From Actinokineospora diospyrosa (GTDB taxonomy: Bacteria > Actinomycetota > Actinomycetes > Mycobacteriales > Pseudonocardiaceae): a DNA stretch of 64,000 nucleotides. The position numbers and the translations under genes are program-made. The stretch lies in NCBI RefSeq assembly GCF_024171925.1, contig NZ_JAMTCO010000008.1, forward strand, positions 248,001 to 312,000, written 5' to 3'. Under the pieces are notes generated by a model. That model was not told where the DNA came from. It saw nothing but the letters and a program-made list of their open reading frames with translations, and did not search any database. Positions 1 through 8,138 of this stretch are shown one piece after another (position 1 is the first letter of the stretch; each line of letters starts with the position of its first letter).

Positions 1-704
1 AGCTTGTCGTTGAGGACCGGGCTGTGCGGGAAGTAGTTGGTGATGAGGATGTCGTCGTGGCCGTCGCCGTCGAAATCGGCGTAGGCGACCGCGTTGGTGT
101 TCCACTGCGGACCGCGGTAGGCGGTACCCGGCAGGCCGCCGGGCACCAGCTCGGTCGGCACGAACGTGTCCGCGGCGAGCCCTGTCGCGTCGGCGCGGGT
201 GAGGAACAGGATCGGGGTGCGGCCCCAGTAGTAGACCATCAGGTCGATCCGGCCGTCCTCGTTGAAGTCACCCGGCAGGCAGCCCATCGGCGCGATGTGC
301 GGGTTCATCGGCAGCGGGGTCGGGTCGAGCACGAACTCGGTGTAGCGGCCGGTGTTGGCACCGGGCGCCGGGGTCACCACGACCTTGTCGATGCGCGGGT
401 CGGTGAGGCACAGGTCGTTGGGCAACCCGTCGCCGTCGAGGTCGTTGAGCGCGATCGCGGCCCCCACCGAGGAGATCCACGCGTCGATGTTCTTGTACTC
501 CTGGTTGACCTTGCGGATCTCCTGCTGCGGGAACCCGCTGGGGATCGCGACCGACATCGGGACGAACCGGTAGCCACTGGCCAACCGGTCCAGCTCCGCG
601 GCCGAGGACGTCGGCAGCCGGGCGACGGTGAACGCGGCCACCACCAGCACCACCGCGAGGACGCCGGGCAGCTGCCTGCGCAACCAACCAACCGTCGTGG
701 TCAT
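1..704 (-). CDS. UnbV-type enediyne cassette protein (5' part only)
   Basis: This is an open frame with no stop to the left edge, so only the first 234 residues are present. The ATG at 704 lies 3 bases after the stop of the upstream DUF1702 gene and has a GGGAGG ribosome site. Residues 10-30 form a hydrophobic signal/anchor segment. The rest shows FG-GAP/VCBS-type Asp-rich calcium loops: LNDLDGDGLPNDL near residue 90, GDFNEDGRIDL near 145, and YADFDGDGHDDI near 212. This pattern, next to DUF1702 genes and an enediyne PKS, is that of UnbV, a conserved protein of enediyne warhead cassettes with no settled biochemical role. It is probably exported or membrane-anchored. The family assignment is firm from context and motif; the function is unknown. 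Confidence 0.85.
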   Translation of the reverse strand, partial: MTTTVGWLRRQLPGVLAVVLVVAAFTVARLPTSSAAELDRLASGYRFVPMSVAIPSGFPQQEIRKVNQEYKNIDAWISSVGAAIALNDLDGDGLPNDLCLTDPRIDKVVVTPAPGANTGRYTEFVLDPTPLPMNPHIAPMGCLPGDFNEDGRIDLMVYYWGRTPILFLTRADATGLAADTFVPTELVPGGLPGTAYRGPQWNTNAVAYADFDGDGHDDILITNYFPHSPVLNDK

Positions 705-707
705 CGA

Positions 708-1682
708 TCAACACCTCCCAAGGGACACGAACTCACCGGTGATGCGCTGCCGCCAGCTCTCGTAGGCGGGGATGTCCCCGTCGACCGGCCGCGCGGGCCG
801 GACGTCCTGGGTGAGCTTGGCGGCGTCGTGCGGGTCCATCGAGCAGAAGACCCGGGTCGCCAACCCCGTGTGCGGCACGAGCAGGTCAGCCCGGATCCGG
901 GCCTCCGCGGCGAACGCCGAACCCTGGGCCAGCTGCGCGCGGTGCTCGCCCGCGCGCTCCCACAGCCCGCGCAGCTCCGCCTCGTCCGCGCCGCCCGCGT
1001 AGGTGGCGGCCAACCCGGTGCCCGCGTACAGGTCCGCGCGCCGCGACCGGGGGAACTTCTCGATCATCGTGGCCACCAGGGCGGCGTCGGTGCCGGCCAC
1101 GAACCACATGGCCCGCCCGATGCCCTGGTCGATGGCCCGGTTCGCGTAGTCGCCCGGGTCATCGCCCGGCCACGGGAACCGCTCCTGGCGGTACTGCTCG
1201 TGCACGTAGCGGCGGGTGTGGAAGTAGGCCTGGTGGAAGCCGTAGCCGTCGAGCACCAGCCACCGCAGCAGCGGGTCGACGCCGGTGGCGCTCGGCCAGC
1301 GGAAGCGGGGCAGCCGGGCCATCGCCCAACCGACGCCGACGTAGGCCATGTAGTTGTGCGCCCCGCCGCGCCCGGCCAGGAACCCGGCGAGGTGCCCGCT
1401 GCCGCCCAGCGGGAGCCGGTCGCGCATCGTGAACGCCATCGCCGCGCCCTCGTAGGCGAAGCCGCGGAATCGGGTCGGCAGCGTTTCCAATTGGGTTTCC
1501 GCCTCGGCCGGTGTGCGCGCCTCGGCGGCGTAGGCGTACCCGGTGAGGAACATTCTGCCGACCGTTTCGAGCAACTGCTGCGCCGCCGGGCTCTTCTTGT
1601 GGAATCCACGCGTGTCGAGCAGCGTGGCCGAGACATTCGGGGTGAGGACGCGCCGTCTCATCGCGCGCCAGACATTCGCCAA
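708..1682 (-). CDS. DUF1702 (UnbL-type) enediyne cassette protein, copy 1
   Basis: This 324-residue protein is of the DUF1702/UnbL family, found in nearly all enediyne clusters beside the PKS; its reaction is unknown. Family-like blocks are FAYEGAAMAFT (~75), YVGVGWAMARLP (~115), LDGYGFHQAYFH (~143), AIDQGIGRAMWF (~180) and RRADLYAGTGLAATYAGG (~213). The start is a TTG with a GGAGGAG site 6-7 bases upstream; an ATG seven codons later (MRRRVLTP) is the alternative. The gene is the second of three - strand genes (DUF1702, DUF1702, UnbV) and is coupled to UnbV with a 3-base gap. A 190-base AT-richer stretch separates it from the paralogue upstream and may carry a promoter. Confidence 0.9.
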   Translation of the reverse strand: MANVWRAMRRRVLTPNVSATLLDTRGFHKKSPAAQQLLETVGRMFLTGYAYAAEARTPAEAETQLETLPTRFRGFAYEGAAMAFTMRDRLPLGGSGHLAGFLAGRGGAHNYMAYVGVGWAMARLPRFRWPSATGVDPLLRWLVLDGYGFHQAYFHTRRYVHEQYRQERFPWPGDDPGDYANRAIDQGIGRAMWFVAGTDAALVATMIEKFPRSRRADLYAGTGLAATYAGGADEAELRGLWERAGEHRAQLAQGSAFAAEARIRADLLVPHTGLATRVFCSMDPHDAAKLTQDVRPARPVDGDIPAYESWRQRITGEFVSLGRC

Positions 1683-1873
1683 GGTGTTCTCCTCCGTTAG
1701 CGCCCGGCTGTGAACGTCTCAAATCTTCACCGAACCACTAATAGAGCGGCTACTCCTGGCGTGCCTTGTGCGGCCATTCTCCGATTATCGTTCCGTATTC
1801 CCGACTACGTTTTTCGAATGCGGTCGCGGGCGCTCGGGTACCCGGTCGGCGCTGCTCGCGGCGGGGCGCGTGC

Positions 1874-2869
1874 TCAGGCGGCCACGCGCGGGGTTCGGGA
1901 ATCGAAGCTCGCCAGGATCCGCCCGCGCCACAGCTCGTAGGGCGGTTCGGTGTCCGAACCGCCCTCGTGCACGGCCGTCTCGTCGGCGAGCGCCACCGCC
2001 CGCGGCACGGTCGTCGCGCCCAGCGCGGCGGCCGCGACCCCGGTGTGCGGCGGCACGAAACCGGCGTAGTCGCGGGCCTTGACCGCGAACACCATCCCCA
2101 GCGCCAGCTGGGCGCGGTGCTCGCGCGCCAGGCCGGGCAGGGTCGCGAGCTCCTCGGCCGGGCAACCGCCCGCGAACGTCGCCGCCAGCCCCACCCCGCT
2201 CCACAGGTCGGCGCGGCGCCCCGGCGCGAACCGGTCCACCGCGGCGGCCACGGCCGCGGGCCGGGCGCCGTGGATGAACCACAGCGCCCGGCCGATGCCC
2301 TGGTCGATGGCGCGCGGGAAGTACGCGGGGCAGTCCAGCCACGGGTAGGGCTTGGGCACGTGCTGCCCGTCCACCCAGCGCTCGGTGTCGAAGTAGGCCC
2401 GGTCGAAGCCGTAGCCGTCCACGGCCAGCCAGCTCATCGTCGGGTGGAACGGCGACCCGGTCAGCTCGGGCAGCACCCGCCGCCACAGCCGCCGGGGCAA
2501 CCTGGCCATGGCGAACCCGATCCCGATGTAGGCCAGCGGCACGTGCGCGCGCCCCGGGCCCTGCAGCAGGTCCCTGGTCCGCGTCCCGCGCCCGCCGCGC
2601 ATCGCGTCCAGGACGGTGAACGCCATCGTGGCGCCCTCGTAGGCGAACCCGAGCTGCTCCGGTTCGACCAGGTCGAGCCTGCGTTCCAACTCCCACTGCG
2701 AACGGGTGTCGATTCCCCATTCGAAACCGCAGATGACCGCCTGCGGAATGGCCTCGAGCCGCCTCGTGGCGGGCGAGGGGGTCGTCGGGAATCCGCGTTC
2801 GGTGAACGTCACCTCGGCGAGCGAGGGGGTGAGCAGAAGTCGACGAAGAGAACCGAGGGTGGTCGGCAT
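1874..2869 (-). CDS. DUF1702 (UnbL-type) enediyne cassette protein, copy 2
   Basis: A second DUF1702 protein of 331 residues lies directly upstream of the first. The two share the same ordered blocks (FAYEGA-MAFT, Y-G-G-AMARLP, DGYGF-AYF, AIDQGIGRA-WF, RRADL-G-GLAAT-AGG, EHRAQLA-G, PHTG-A) but differ widely elsewhere, so the duplication is old. The ATG at 2869 was chosen because GGGAGAA precedes it at good spacing and because the family begins near the LRRLLLTPS motif; the open frame extends 27 codons further upstream without support. Both copies look intact. Enediyne cassettes commonly carry one such gene, so the pair may act as a heteromer or divide roles; that is inference. Confidence 0.88.
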   Translation of the reverse strand: MPTTLGSLRRLLLTPSLAEVTFTERGFPTTPSPATRRLEAIPQAVICGFEWGIDTRSQWELERRLDLVEPEQLGFAYEGATMAFTVLDAMRGGRGTRTRDLLQGPGRAHVPLAYIGIGFAMARLPRRLWRRVLPELTGSPFHPTMSWLAVDGYGFDRAYFDTERWVDGQHVPKPYPWLDCPAYFPRAIDQGIGRALWFIHGARPAAVAAAVDRFAPGRRADLWSGVGLAATFAGGCPAEELATLPGLAREHRAQLALGMVFAVKARDYAGFVPPHTGVAAAALGATTVPRAVALADETAVHEGGSDTEPPYELWRGRILASFDSRTPRVAA

Positions 2870-2894
2870 GTATTTCTCCCACCGGGGTGCGCGA

Positions 2895-2932
2895 ATGGGT
2901 ACGCGCGCCCGGAGGCGGACGCGCGTACCCAT
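2895..2932. terminator. 13-bp perfect inverted repeat upstream of DUF1702 copy 2
   Basis: Arms at 2895-2907 and 2920-2932 are perfect reverse complements (ATGGGTACGCGCG) around a 12-base loop. The structure lies between the stop of the DinB-type gene and the start of the second DUF1702 gene. It may end or attenuate transcription coming from the GMC/AhpD/DinB genes, or serve as an operator. No T-run follows. Confidence 0.5.
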
Positions 2933-3117
2933 GATGCGCGGCCCGATCACCGGCGGGCATCTCCCGCATTGCCGAGCGGGTTCGCACCGGCGAGTCCGCG
3001 CGCGCGGTATTCGCGGACAGCCGCGGCCGGTGGCCGAACACGACCGAGCCCCGCCACCGGTGGGCGCTCACCGGGTCCTGGCCGTGAGCGGGCTGGTGGC
3101 GGGGCTGCCGTGCGGTC

Positions 3118-3245
3118 GACACTGTCGTGCGTTGTTCAGTCGTGCGGCTGTGCGGTTGTGCTGCTGTGCGGTTATGCAGTCGTGCGGTGCGGTTGTGCTG
3201 CCTTGCGGTCGTGCCGTGCGGTTGTGCTGTCGTCGGGAATGGCGG
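3118..3245. repeat. Degenerate short tandem repeat (GTGCGG-TTGTGCTG-type)
   Basis: The stretch is built of imperfect reiterations of GTGCGG, TTGTGCTG and GTCGTGCGG. It occupies most of the gap between the second DUF1702 gene and the DinB-type gene (2870-3252). No gene is seen in that gap; open frames through it read as low-complexity Cys/Val/Leu strings and look like shadows. Confidence 0.6.
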
Positions 3246-3252
3246 CGGTGGT

Positions 3253-4056
3253 TCAGGCGCGGGCCGGGGTGAACTGGCCGGGCGCGCGCCCCTGGCCCGC
3301 GGGCCCGCGGTAGGCCTGCGCGATCTCCAACCAGTGCTCGGCCGCCGCGCCCTCGGCGCGCACGGCCAGGTCGCTGTGGTGGCGTCGGCGGGTGACCAGC
3401 AGGCAGAAGTCCTCCGCCGGGCCGGTGATCCGCTCGGTCGCGTCCTCGGGGCCGAAGTCCCAGCGGACCCCGGACGGGCCGGTGATCTCGAAGCGGAACG
3501 GCTCGTCCGGCGCGGTGGCGCCCCGGGCGAGGTAGCCGAAGTCCCAGGTGCGCACGGCGAACCCAACCAGGTGCCCGAGCCGGTCGCCGGGTTCGCGGCG
3601 CGCGCCGAGCGCGTCGGCGATGTCCTGGCCGTGCCCGAACAGCTCCATCATCCCGGCGGCGGCCAGCACCCCCGGCGGCAGCGGCCGCACCAGCCACGGC
3701 ACGACCTGCTCGGCGGGCACCGCGGCGAGCGCGACGACGGCGCTCTTGCGCTCCTCGCGCCAGCGGTGCAGCAGCACCTCCGGCGGGTCGGCCAGGAACG
3801 GCCGCATCGCGTGCTCGACGTTGGCGTCGAAGTCGGGGCTCAACCGCGAGGTCAGCGCGGTGAAGGCCTGCGGGTCGGCGGCGGCCAGGCCCGCCATCCG
3901 GAAGGTCGCGGTGAGGTGGGCGACCTGGTGGGCGATCGTCCAGCCCGGCGCCGGGGTCGGCAGCGCCCACCTGGGCGCGTCCAACCCGTCGAGCAGCCGG
4001 TCGACCTGCTCGGCCTCCTGCTCCAGCGCGGCGAACACAGACGGCGGTCCGGTCAT
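3253..4056 (-). CDS. DinB/maleylpyruvate-isomerase-type (TIGR03084-like) metal-binding protein
   Basis: This 267-residue protein has the four-helix DinB-like N-terminal domain typical of TIGR03083/TIGR03084 proteins. The opening APGWTIAHQVAHLTATF block (~residue 40) has the first histidine of a His3-type metal site, and MELFGHGQDIADALG (~145) supplies another. Relatives include mycothiol-dependent maleylpyruvate isomerase; most others are of unknown function and may use mycothiol, the actinobacterial thiol. The ATG at 4056 has an AGAGGA site 7 bases upstream. The gene follows the AhpD-like gene on the same strand with an 81-base gap and probably shares its transcript. A second, shorter DinB-type protein is encoded at 20617-21303, so the cluster has one at each end. 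Confidence 0.75.
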   Translation of the reverse strand: MTGPPSVFAALEQEAEQVDRLLDGLDAPRWALPTPAPGWTIAHQVAHLTATFRMAGLAAADPQAFTALTSRLSPDFDANVEHAMRPFLADPPEVLLHRWREERKSAVVALAAVPAEQVVPWLVRPLPPGVLAAAGMMELFGHGQDIADALGARREPGDRLGHLVGFAVRTWDFGYLARGATAPDEPFRFEITGPSGVRWDFGPEDATERITGPAEDFCLLVTRRRHHSDLAVRAEGAAAEHWLEIAQAYRGPAGQGRAPGQFTPARA

Positions 4057-4137
4057 GTGACTGTCCTCTCGGGAGCGGTCGGATGTCCACAAGGGAGGTT
4101 CGCGGGCCGGGTGCGCCTTGGCCGCGAACAACTCCTG

Positions 4138-5205
4138 TCAAGGATGGCGCAGCACGGTCCCCCGGTCTTCTCCGTGCGTGCCCTCGGCGAGCCACTGCCC
4201 GGCCCGGCGCGCCGCGCTCAGGCTCGCCCACGCCGCCACCTCGACCAGCGCCCGGTCGTCGGCCCCGGTGTCGCGCACCCGCTCGACGAGCGCGTCGTCG
4301 ACCTGGTAGGACGCCAACGCCGCCACCAGCGCGAACTCCCCGGCCGCCCGGTCCGGTTCGGGCACCGCGGCGACCGCGTCGCTGGCCCAGGCGCGGCTGG
4401 GCCCCGGTGGCTCGCCGTGCCACCTGTCCAGTCGTGCGCGCACCAGCTCGCGCACCGACGCGGGCACCGACCGCAGCCCACCCACCTCGATGGCCGCGGC
4501 CGCCCGCGCGAACGCGGTCGCCACGGCCGCGCTGCCCCGCGCCCACGCCAGGTCACGCGGCAGCGCCGCGTCCGCCAACAGCTCGGCGGGTTCGCGCCCG
4601 GCCCGCGTGTCGGCCAGGGTGAACAGCCCGAGCAGCCGCAACGCGGTCACGCGCGCCGAGGACGGCAACCCGGTGGGCACCGGCGATTCCGGCAGGAACA
4701 GGTTCACCATCCGGTTGAGGTAGTGGAAGGTCACCGCGGTCCCGATCATCTCCGCCGCCCACCCCTGGCCCACCGCGCCAGGGTGCCCGCGCGCGGTGTC
4801 CTCCGCCGTGCCCGCCCGCGCCCAGTCGACCGCCGCGAGCAGCACCGCGTGGTCGGCCTCGGTGCGCGCCAACCGCGAGTGCGCGCCGAGCGCGGAGACG
4901 TGCACGTCCACGCAGTACGGGCAGGCGTTGGCCTGCGACACCGCCATCGCGACGGCCTCCTTGGCCGCCCGGTCCACCGCCCCCGCGCTCACCAGCGTCT
5001 CGCGCAGCATGGCCCAACTGGCCGCCAGCACCTCGGGCGCGGGCGAGTGCAGGGCGATCGGGGGCGCGAGCATCCCGAAGTCGCGTTCGAGTCCCGCGTA
5101 GACCTCGGCGACCAGGCCGCGCGCCTGCGCGGGTGGCACCGGGGTGAGGTACCGGACCTGGTTGAGGGATTTCCGCAGGGCCTTGCGCACAAGTCCACCG
5201 CTCAT
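4138..5205 (-). CDS. AhpD-like/carboxymuconolactone decarboxylase-family protein with CxxC motif
   Basis: The 355-residue protein belongs to the AhpD/CMD superfamily. The helical core carries the redox motif CPYCVDVH (about residue 95), matching the CxxC-x3-H active site of alkylhydroperoxidase D. The chain continues well beyond a single AhpD domain, so it may contain a second, degenerate repeat; that C-terminal half has no CxxC. The ATG at 5205 is the first start giving an AhpD-like N-terminus; its ribosome site (GGTGGA) is weak. It sits between the GMC oxidoreductase and the DinB-type gene. A peroxide- or thiol-linked redox role inside the enediyne locus is plausible, but a general stress protein cannot be excluded. 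Confidence 0.75.
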   Translation of the reverse strand: MSGGLVRKALRKSLNQVRYLTPVPPAQARGLVAEVYAGLERDFGMLAPPIALHSPAPEVLAASWAMLRETLVSAGAVDRAAKEAVAMAVSQANACPYCVDVHVSALGAHSRLARTEADHAVLLAAVDWARAGTAEDTARGHPGAVGQGWAAEMIGTAVTFHYLNRMVNLFLPESPVPTGLPSSARVTALRLLGLFTLADTRAGREPAELLADAALPRDLAWARGSAAVATAFARAAAAIEVGGLRSVPASVRELVRARLDRWHGEPPGPSRAWASDAVAAVPEPDRAAGEFALVAALASYQVDDALVERVRDTGADDRALVEVAAWASLSAARRAGQWLAEGTHGEDRGTVLRHP

Positions 5206-5361
5206 GGTGTCCACCACTGTGGTCGCGGGCGGCCGCGCGCGGCGCACCCGGATGATCAATTACGAACAGGACTGTCCACAACGGTCACCTCGGGGGCCGC
5301 GCCGCGCTCGTGCGCGGTCGGGTCGGCGGGGACCGGTGGGGGGCTCGGCGGCGGGGACCGC

Positions 5362-6990
5362 TCAGCGCGCCGTGACCGGGGCGCTCGCCGCGTCGTCGGG
5401 CAGCGGGGCGCCGTAGCGGACGTCGACGCCGCGGGCGCGGGCGGCCGCGATGATGCCGGGCATGGCGCGCTCGGCGAGCGCGGCGATGGTGAGGGCGGGG
5501 TTGACGGTGAGCGCGCCGGGCACCGCGGAGCCGTCGGTGACGAAGATGCCCGGGTGTCCGCGCAGCTCGTGGCGCTCGTCGAGGGCGGAGGTGGCCGGGT
5601 CGTCGCCGATGCGGCAGGAGGAGAGCGGGTGCACGGTGTAGGCGCCGACGACGTCGTTGGTCCACGGCAGCACGGTCGCCAGGCCGTCGCGTTCGAGGAT
5701 GTCGCGCACCTCGGCGTCGGCGGCCGCCCAGCCGCGCAGCGTGTTGGGGGTCGGGTCGTAGCGCAGCGGGCCCCTGCCGAGCATCTGCTGGGAGATGCGG
5801 TAGGCGTTGCCGGTGGGCGGGGGCGGGCCGAACACGCCCTCGTTGTCGTCCTCGGTCATCTGGAAGATGGTCAGCCAGGACCGCCAGCGGCTCAGCATCG
5901 CCTTCTTCTCCACGCCGAACCACGCCGGGCCGGTCGCGGTGGCCGCCTGGGCGAGGATCGTGCCCAGGCCGGGCGGGAAGTACAACTGCTCCAGGGAGAA
6001 GCGGGAGAACTCCGGCAGGGTCTCGTCGAGGCGGTCCCAGCTGGCCACGACCGGTCCCTTGCCGATCTGGTTGGCCTCGTAGGCGATGCCGTCGCCGCGG
6101 TCGAGGCCGAGGACCTCGCGCACCCGGTCCTCGTTGATCACCGCGGTGTTGAGGCGCTCGCCGTTGCCGGAGAAGTACTTGCCGACCGCGCTGGGCAGCG
6201 CGCCCAGGTCGGGCTCGGAGCGGCGCAGGATGATCGGGGTGGCCCCGGCGCCCGCGGCGAGCACCACGATCTTGGCGTCGATGGTCCCGCTGTCGGTGTG
6301 CACGCGGTAGTCGACGTCGTCGACCACGCTGTAGTGCACCCGGTACCCGCCGCCGTCGGTGCGGGTGATCTTCTGGACCTCGTGCAGCGGCCGGATCTCG
6401 GCGCCGTGCGCGAGGGCGCCGGGCAGGTAGTTCATCAGCAGCGACTTCTTGGCGTCGAAGCGGCAGCCCGCCATCATCCAGTTGCAGTTGGTGCACTTGG
6501 CCGCGTCGATGCCGACCGGGACCGGGTTGGCGGTGCGCCCGGCGTGGTCGCACGCCGCGGCCCACAGCCCGCCGGAGTAGGTGACCTCCGACCAGTCCTG
6601 GGTGCGCACCGGGATGACCCGCGAGACCCGGTCGTACCAGGGGTCGAGGGAGTCGCGGGTGATCGCGGCAGGCCACATCCGCCTGCCGATGCTGCCGTGG
6701 CGCTCGAAGGCGAAGCGGGGGGCGCGCGGCAGCGCGGCGAAGTAGACGACGCTGCCGCCGCCGACGCAGTTGCCGCCGAGCAGGCTCATGCCGTCGCCCG
6801 CGACGAAGTCGAACACCCGGGTGTAGGACTTGCCGAGCAGGTAGTCGTGGTCGAAGTCGGTGCCGCGCAGCCAGGGGCCGCGTTCGAGCACGGTCACCCG
6901 CGCCCCGCCCGCGGCCAGGTGGTAGGCGGCGATCGCGCCGCCGAACCCGCTGCCGACGACGACGACGTCGGTGCCTTGAGCGCTCGTCAT
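5362..6990 (-). CDS. GMC-family FAD-dependent oxidoreductase (cholesterol-oxidase-like)
   Basis: A 542-residue flavoprotein of the glucose-methanol-choline superfamily. The N-terminus has the dinucleotide-binding VVVGSGFGGAIAAYHLAAGG motif (residues ~9-28), then GGNCVGGGSVVYFA (~75-90) and KCTNCNWMMAGCRFDAKKS (~168-186), a Cys-rich loop seen in GMC enzymes of the cholesterol oxidase branch. The C-terminus has YTVHPLSSCRIGDD with the catalytic histidine, then FVTDGSAVPGALTVNPALTIAALAER. It oxidises an alcohol or a related group; the substrate is unknown. The ATG at 6990 overlaps the stop of the preceding small gene by 4 bases (ATGA), so the two are translationally coupled and probably form a complex. 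Position inside the locus suggests tailoring of the enediyne or a partner acid. Confidence 0.88.
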   Translation of the reverse strand: MTSAQGTDVVVVGSGFGGAIAAYHLAAGGARVTVLERGPWLRGTDFDHDYLLGKSYTRVFDFVAGDGMSLLGGNCVGGGSVVYFAALPRAPRFAFERHGSIGRRMWPAAITRDSLDPWYDRVSRVIPVRTQDWSEVTYSGGLWAAACDHAGRTANPVPVGIDAAKCTNCNWMMAGCRFDAKKSLLMNYLPGALAHGAEIRPLHEVQKITRTDGGGYRVHYSVVDDVDYRVHTDSGTIDAKIVVLAAGAGATPIILRRSEPDLGALPSAVGKYFSGNGERLNTAVINEDRVREVLGLDRGDGIAYEANQIGKGPVVASWDRLDETLPEFSRFSLEQLYFPPGLGTILAQAATATGPAWFGVEKKAMLSRWRSWLTIFQMTEDDNEGVFGPPPPTGNAYRISQQMLGRGPLRYDPTPNTLRGWAAADAEVRDILERDGLATVLPWTNDVVGAYTVHPLSSCRIGDDPATSALDERHELRGHPGIFVTDGSAVPGALTVNPALTIAALAERAMPGIIAAARARGVDVRYGAPLPDDAASAPVTAR

Positions 6991-7598
6991 CGTGGGCTCC
7001 CGGATGCTGTGGTGGACGGGTGCGGCCGGGCCAGCGCCCGACCGTAGGAGTAGCGCGGGAACCGCCAGAGCCCGTCGCCGTCGGGCTTGGCGAACCCCAT
7101 GCTCAGCAGCCCGGGGTGGTTGGCGGCGAGCGCGTCGGCGGTGCTCAGGTGCGCCGCGGAGTCGTAGGCCATGTTGCTGAACAGGGCCAGCAGCACCCAG
7201 CCGTCCTTCTCCGGGTGCCCCGGCGTGGTCAGCGCCGCGACCAGCGCGGTGCGGTGCTCGAAGGGCAGCGCGACGAACGCGGGCACCCCGGCGTCGAGGT
7301 CGGCGGTGAGGTCGAGGCCGTGCGCCGCGGCGTGCGCGGTGGCGTGGCCGTTGAGCGCGGCGGCGAGCGGGCCCAGGCCCGCGGTGATGCCGGTCGCGGG
7401 GGTGCGCAGCAACTCCAGCGCGCCCGCCGCGACGGCGCCGCCGCCCTCGGCGGCCCCGGCGATCGCGCGGTCGTCGGGGGAGCGCTTCTGCCCGGGTATG
7501 ATCGTGTCGGCGAACGCCTCCAGCGTCATGCTCTCGGCGGCGTCCGCCTGGGGTGGTGCCGGGTCGACCCGGTCGGTGTCTGGCGTGTCCGCTGGCAC
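6987..7598 (-). CDS. Small DUF5987/gluconate-dehydrogenase-subunit-3-like partner of the GMC oxidoreductase
   Basis: The frame encodes 203 residues starting at a GTG with AGGAGG six bases upstream; the longer open frame to 7757 has no such support. The ESMTLEAFADTIIPG segment near residue 23 is the recognisable family motif of small GMC-associated subunits, followed by a helical domain ending in FPRYSYGRALARP. Such proteins pair with GMC dehydrogenases as folding or electron-transfer partners. The stop overlaps the GMC start, which supports a two-subunit enzyme. There is no clear Tat signal in the chosen start form. Confidence 0.75.
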   Translation of the reverse strand: MPADTPDTDRVDPAPPQADAAESMTLEAFADTIIPGQKRSPDDRAIAGAAEGGGAVAAGALELLRTPATGITAGLGPLAAALNGHATAHAAAHGLDLTADLDAGVPAFVALPFEHRTALVAALTTPGHPEKDGWVLLALFSNMAYDSAAHLSTADALAANHPGLLSMGFAKPDGDGLWRFPRYSYGRALARPHPSTTASGSPR

Positions 7599-8138
7599 GT
7601 CGATCCTCCTGTTCGCAGGCGGGATCCATGGTCGAGCGGTCGCCCACCCTGGCGCATCTTCAAGGTTGCCGTCCCTTTTCCGCGGCGCTCTCGGCCAAAA
7701 GGCGGTGCGCCGCTGCGCCGCCCGCCGTATGGCCCAGTGGGCGACCGGCTCGCGCACGCGGTGTTCTCGAGCGAATTTCCCGGCGAACCGTACAGCGCGC
7801 GCCGCGCCGTCCTCGGTGATACCGCGAACGCCCTATCGGCGCATTCAATGCCCCCGGCGGTACCCGGCGGTCGATTCTCCACAATGGACTTAACCGCCGT
7901 ATGGGTGGTTTTCCGATTGCTTGCGCACCTGGTGAAGGGCTGCTAGCTTGAGACCGTAGTCATGGTCTGTGACTGGGGGTGCGGTTTTGCGACGGACATC
8001 CTCCCATCAGCGCTTCGTCACATTCCACTGACATGCCACCACGGTGAACGCTTCGATTGTCGAAATGGTCACCGACGAATGTCGGAATGTCGTTGCAAGG
8101 TGCTTTCTATATATCGAGAGCGATGATGGGACGCCCAT
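7599..8138. promoter_or_regulatory. Divergent intergenic region between the GMC operon and the AraC-type regulator
   Basis: These 540 bases contain no convincing gene. The part from about 7860 to 8138 is markedly less GC-rich than its surroundings, as expected for promoters. It must hold the promoters for the - strand GMC operon and the + strand regulator. I could not fix individual -35/-10 boxes. Confidence 0.55.

Noticed and set aside
3127-7047. 1,306-residue + strand open frame opposite the GMC/AhpD/DinB genes
   Set aside because: It is the complementary-strand shadow of three well-supported genes and has no conserved motifs.
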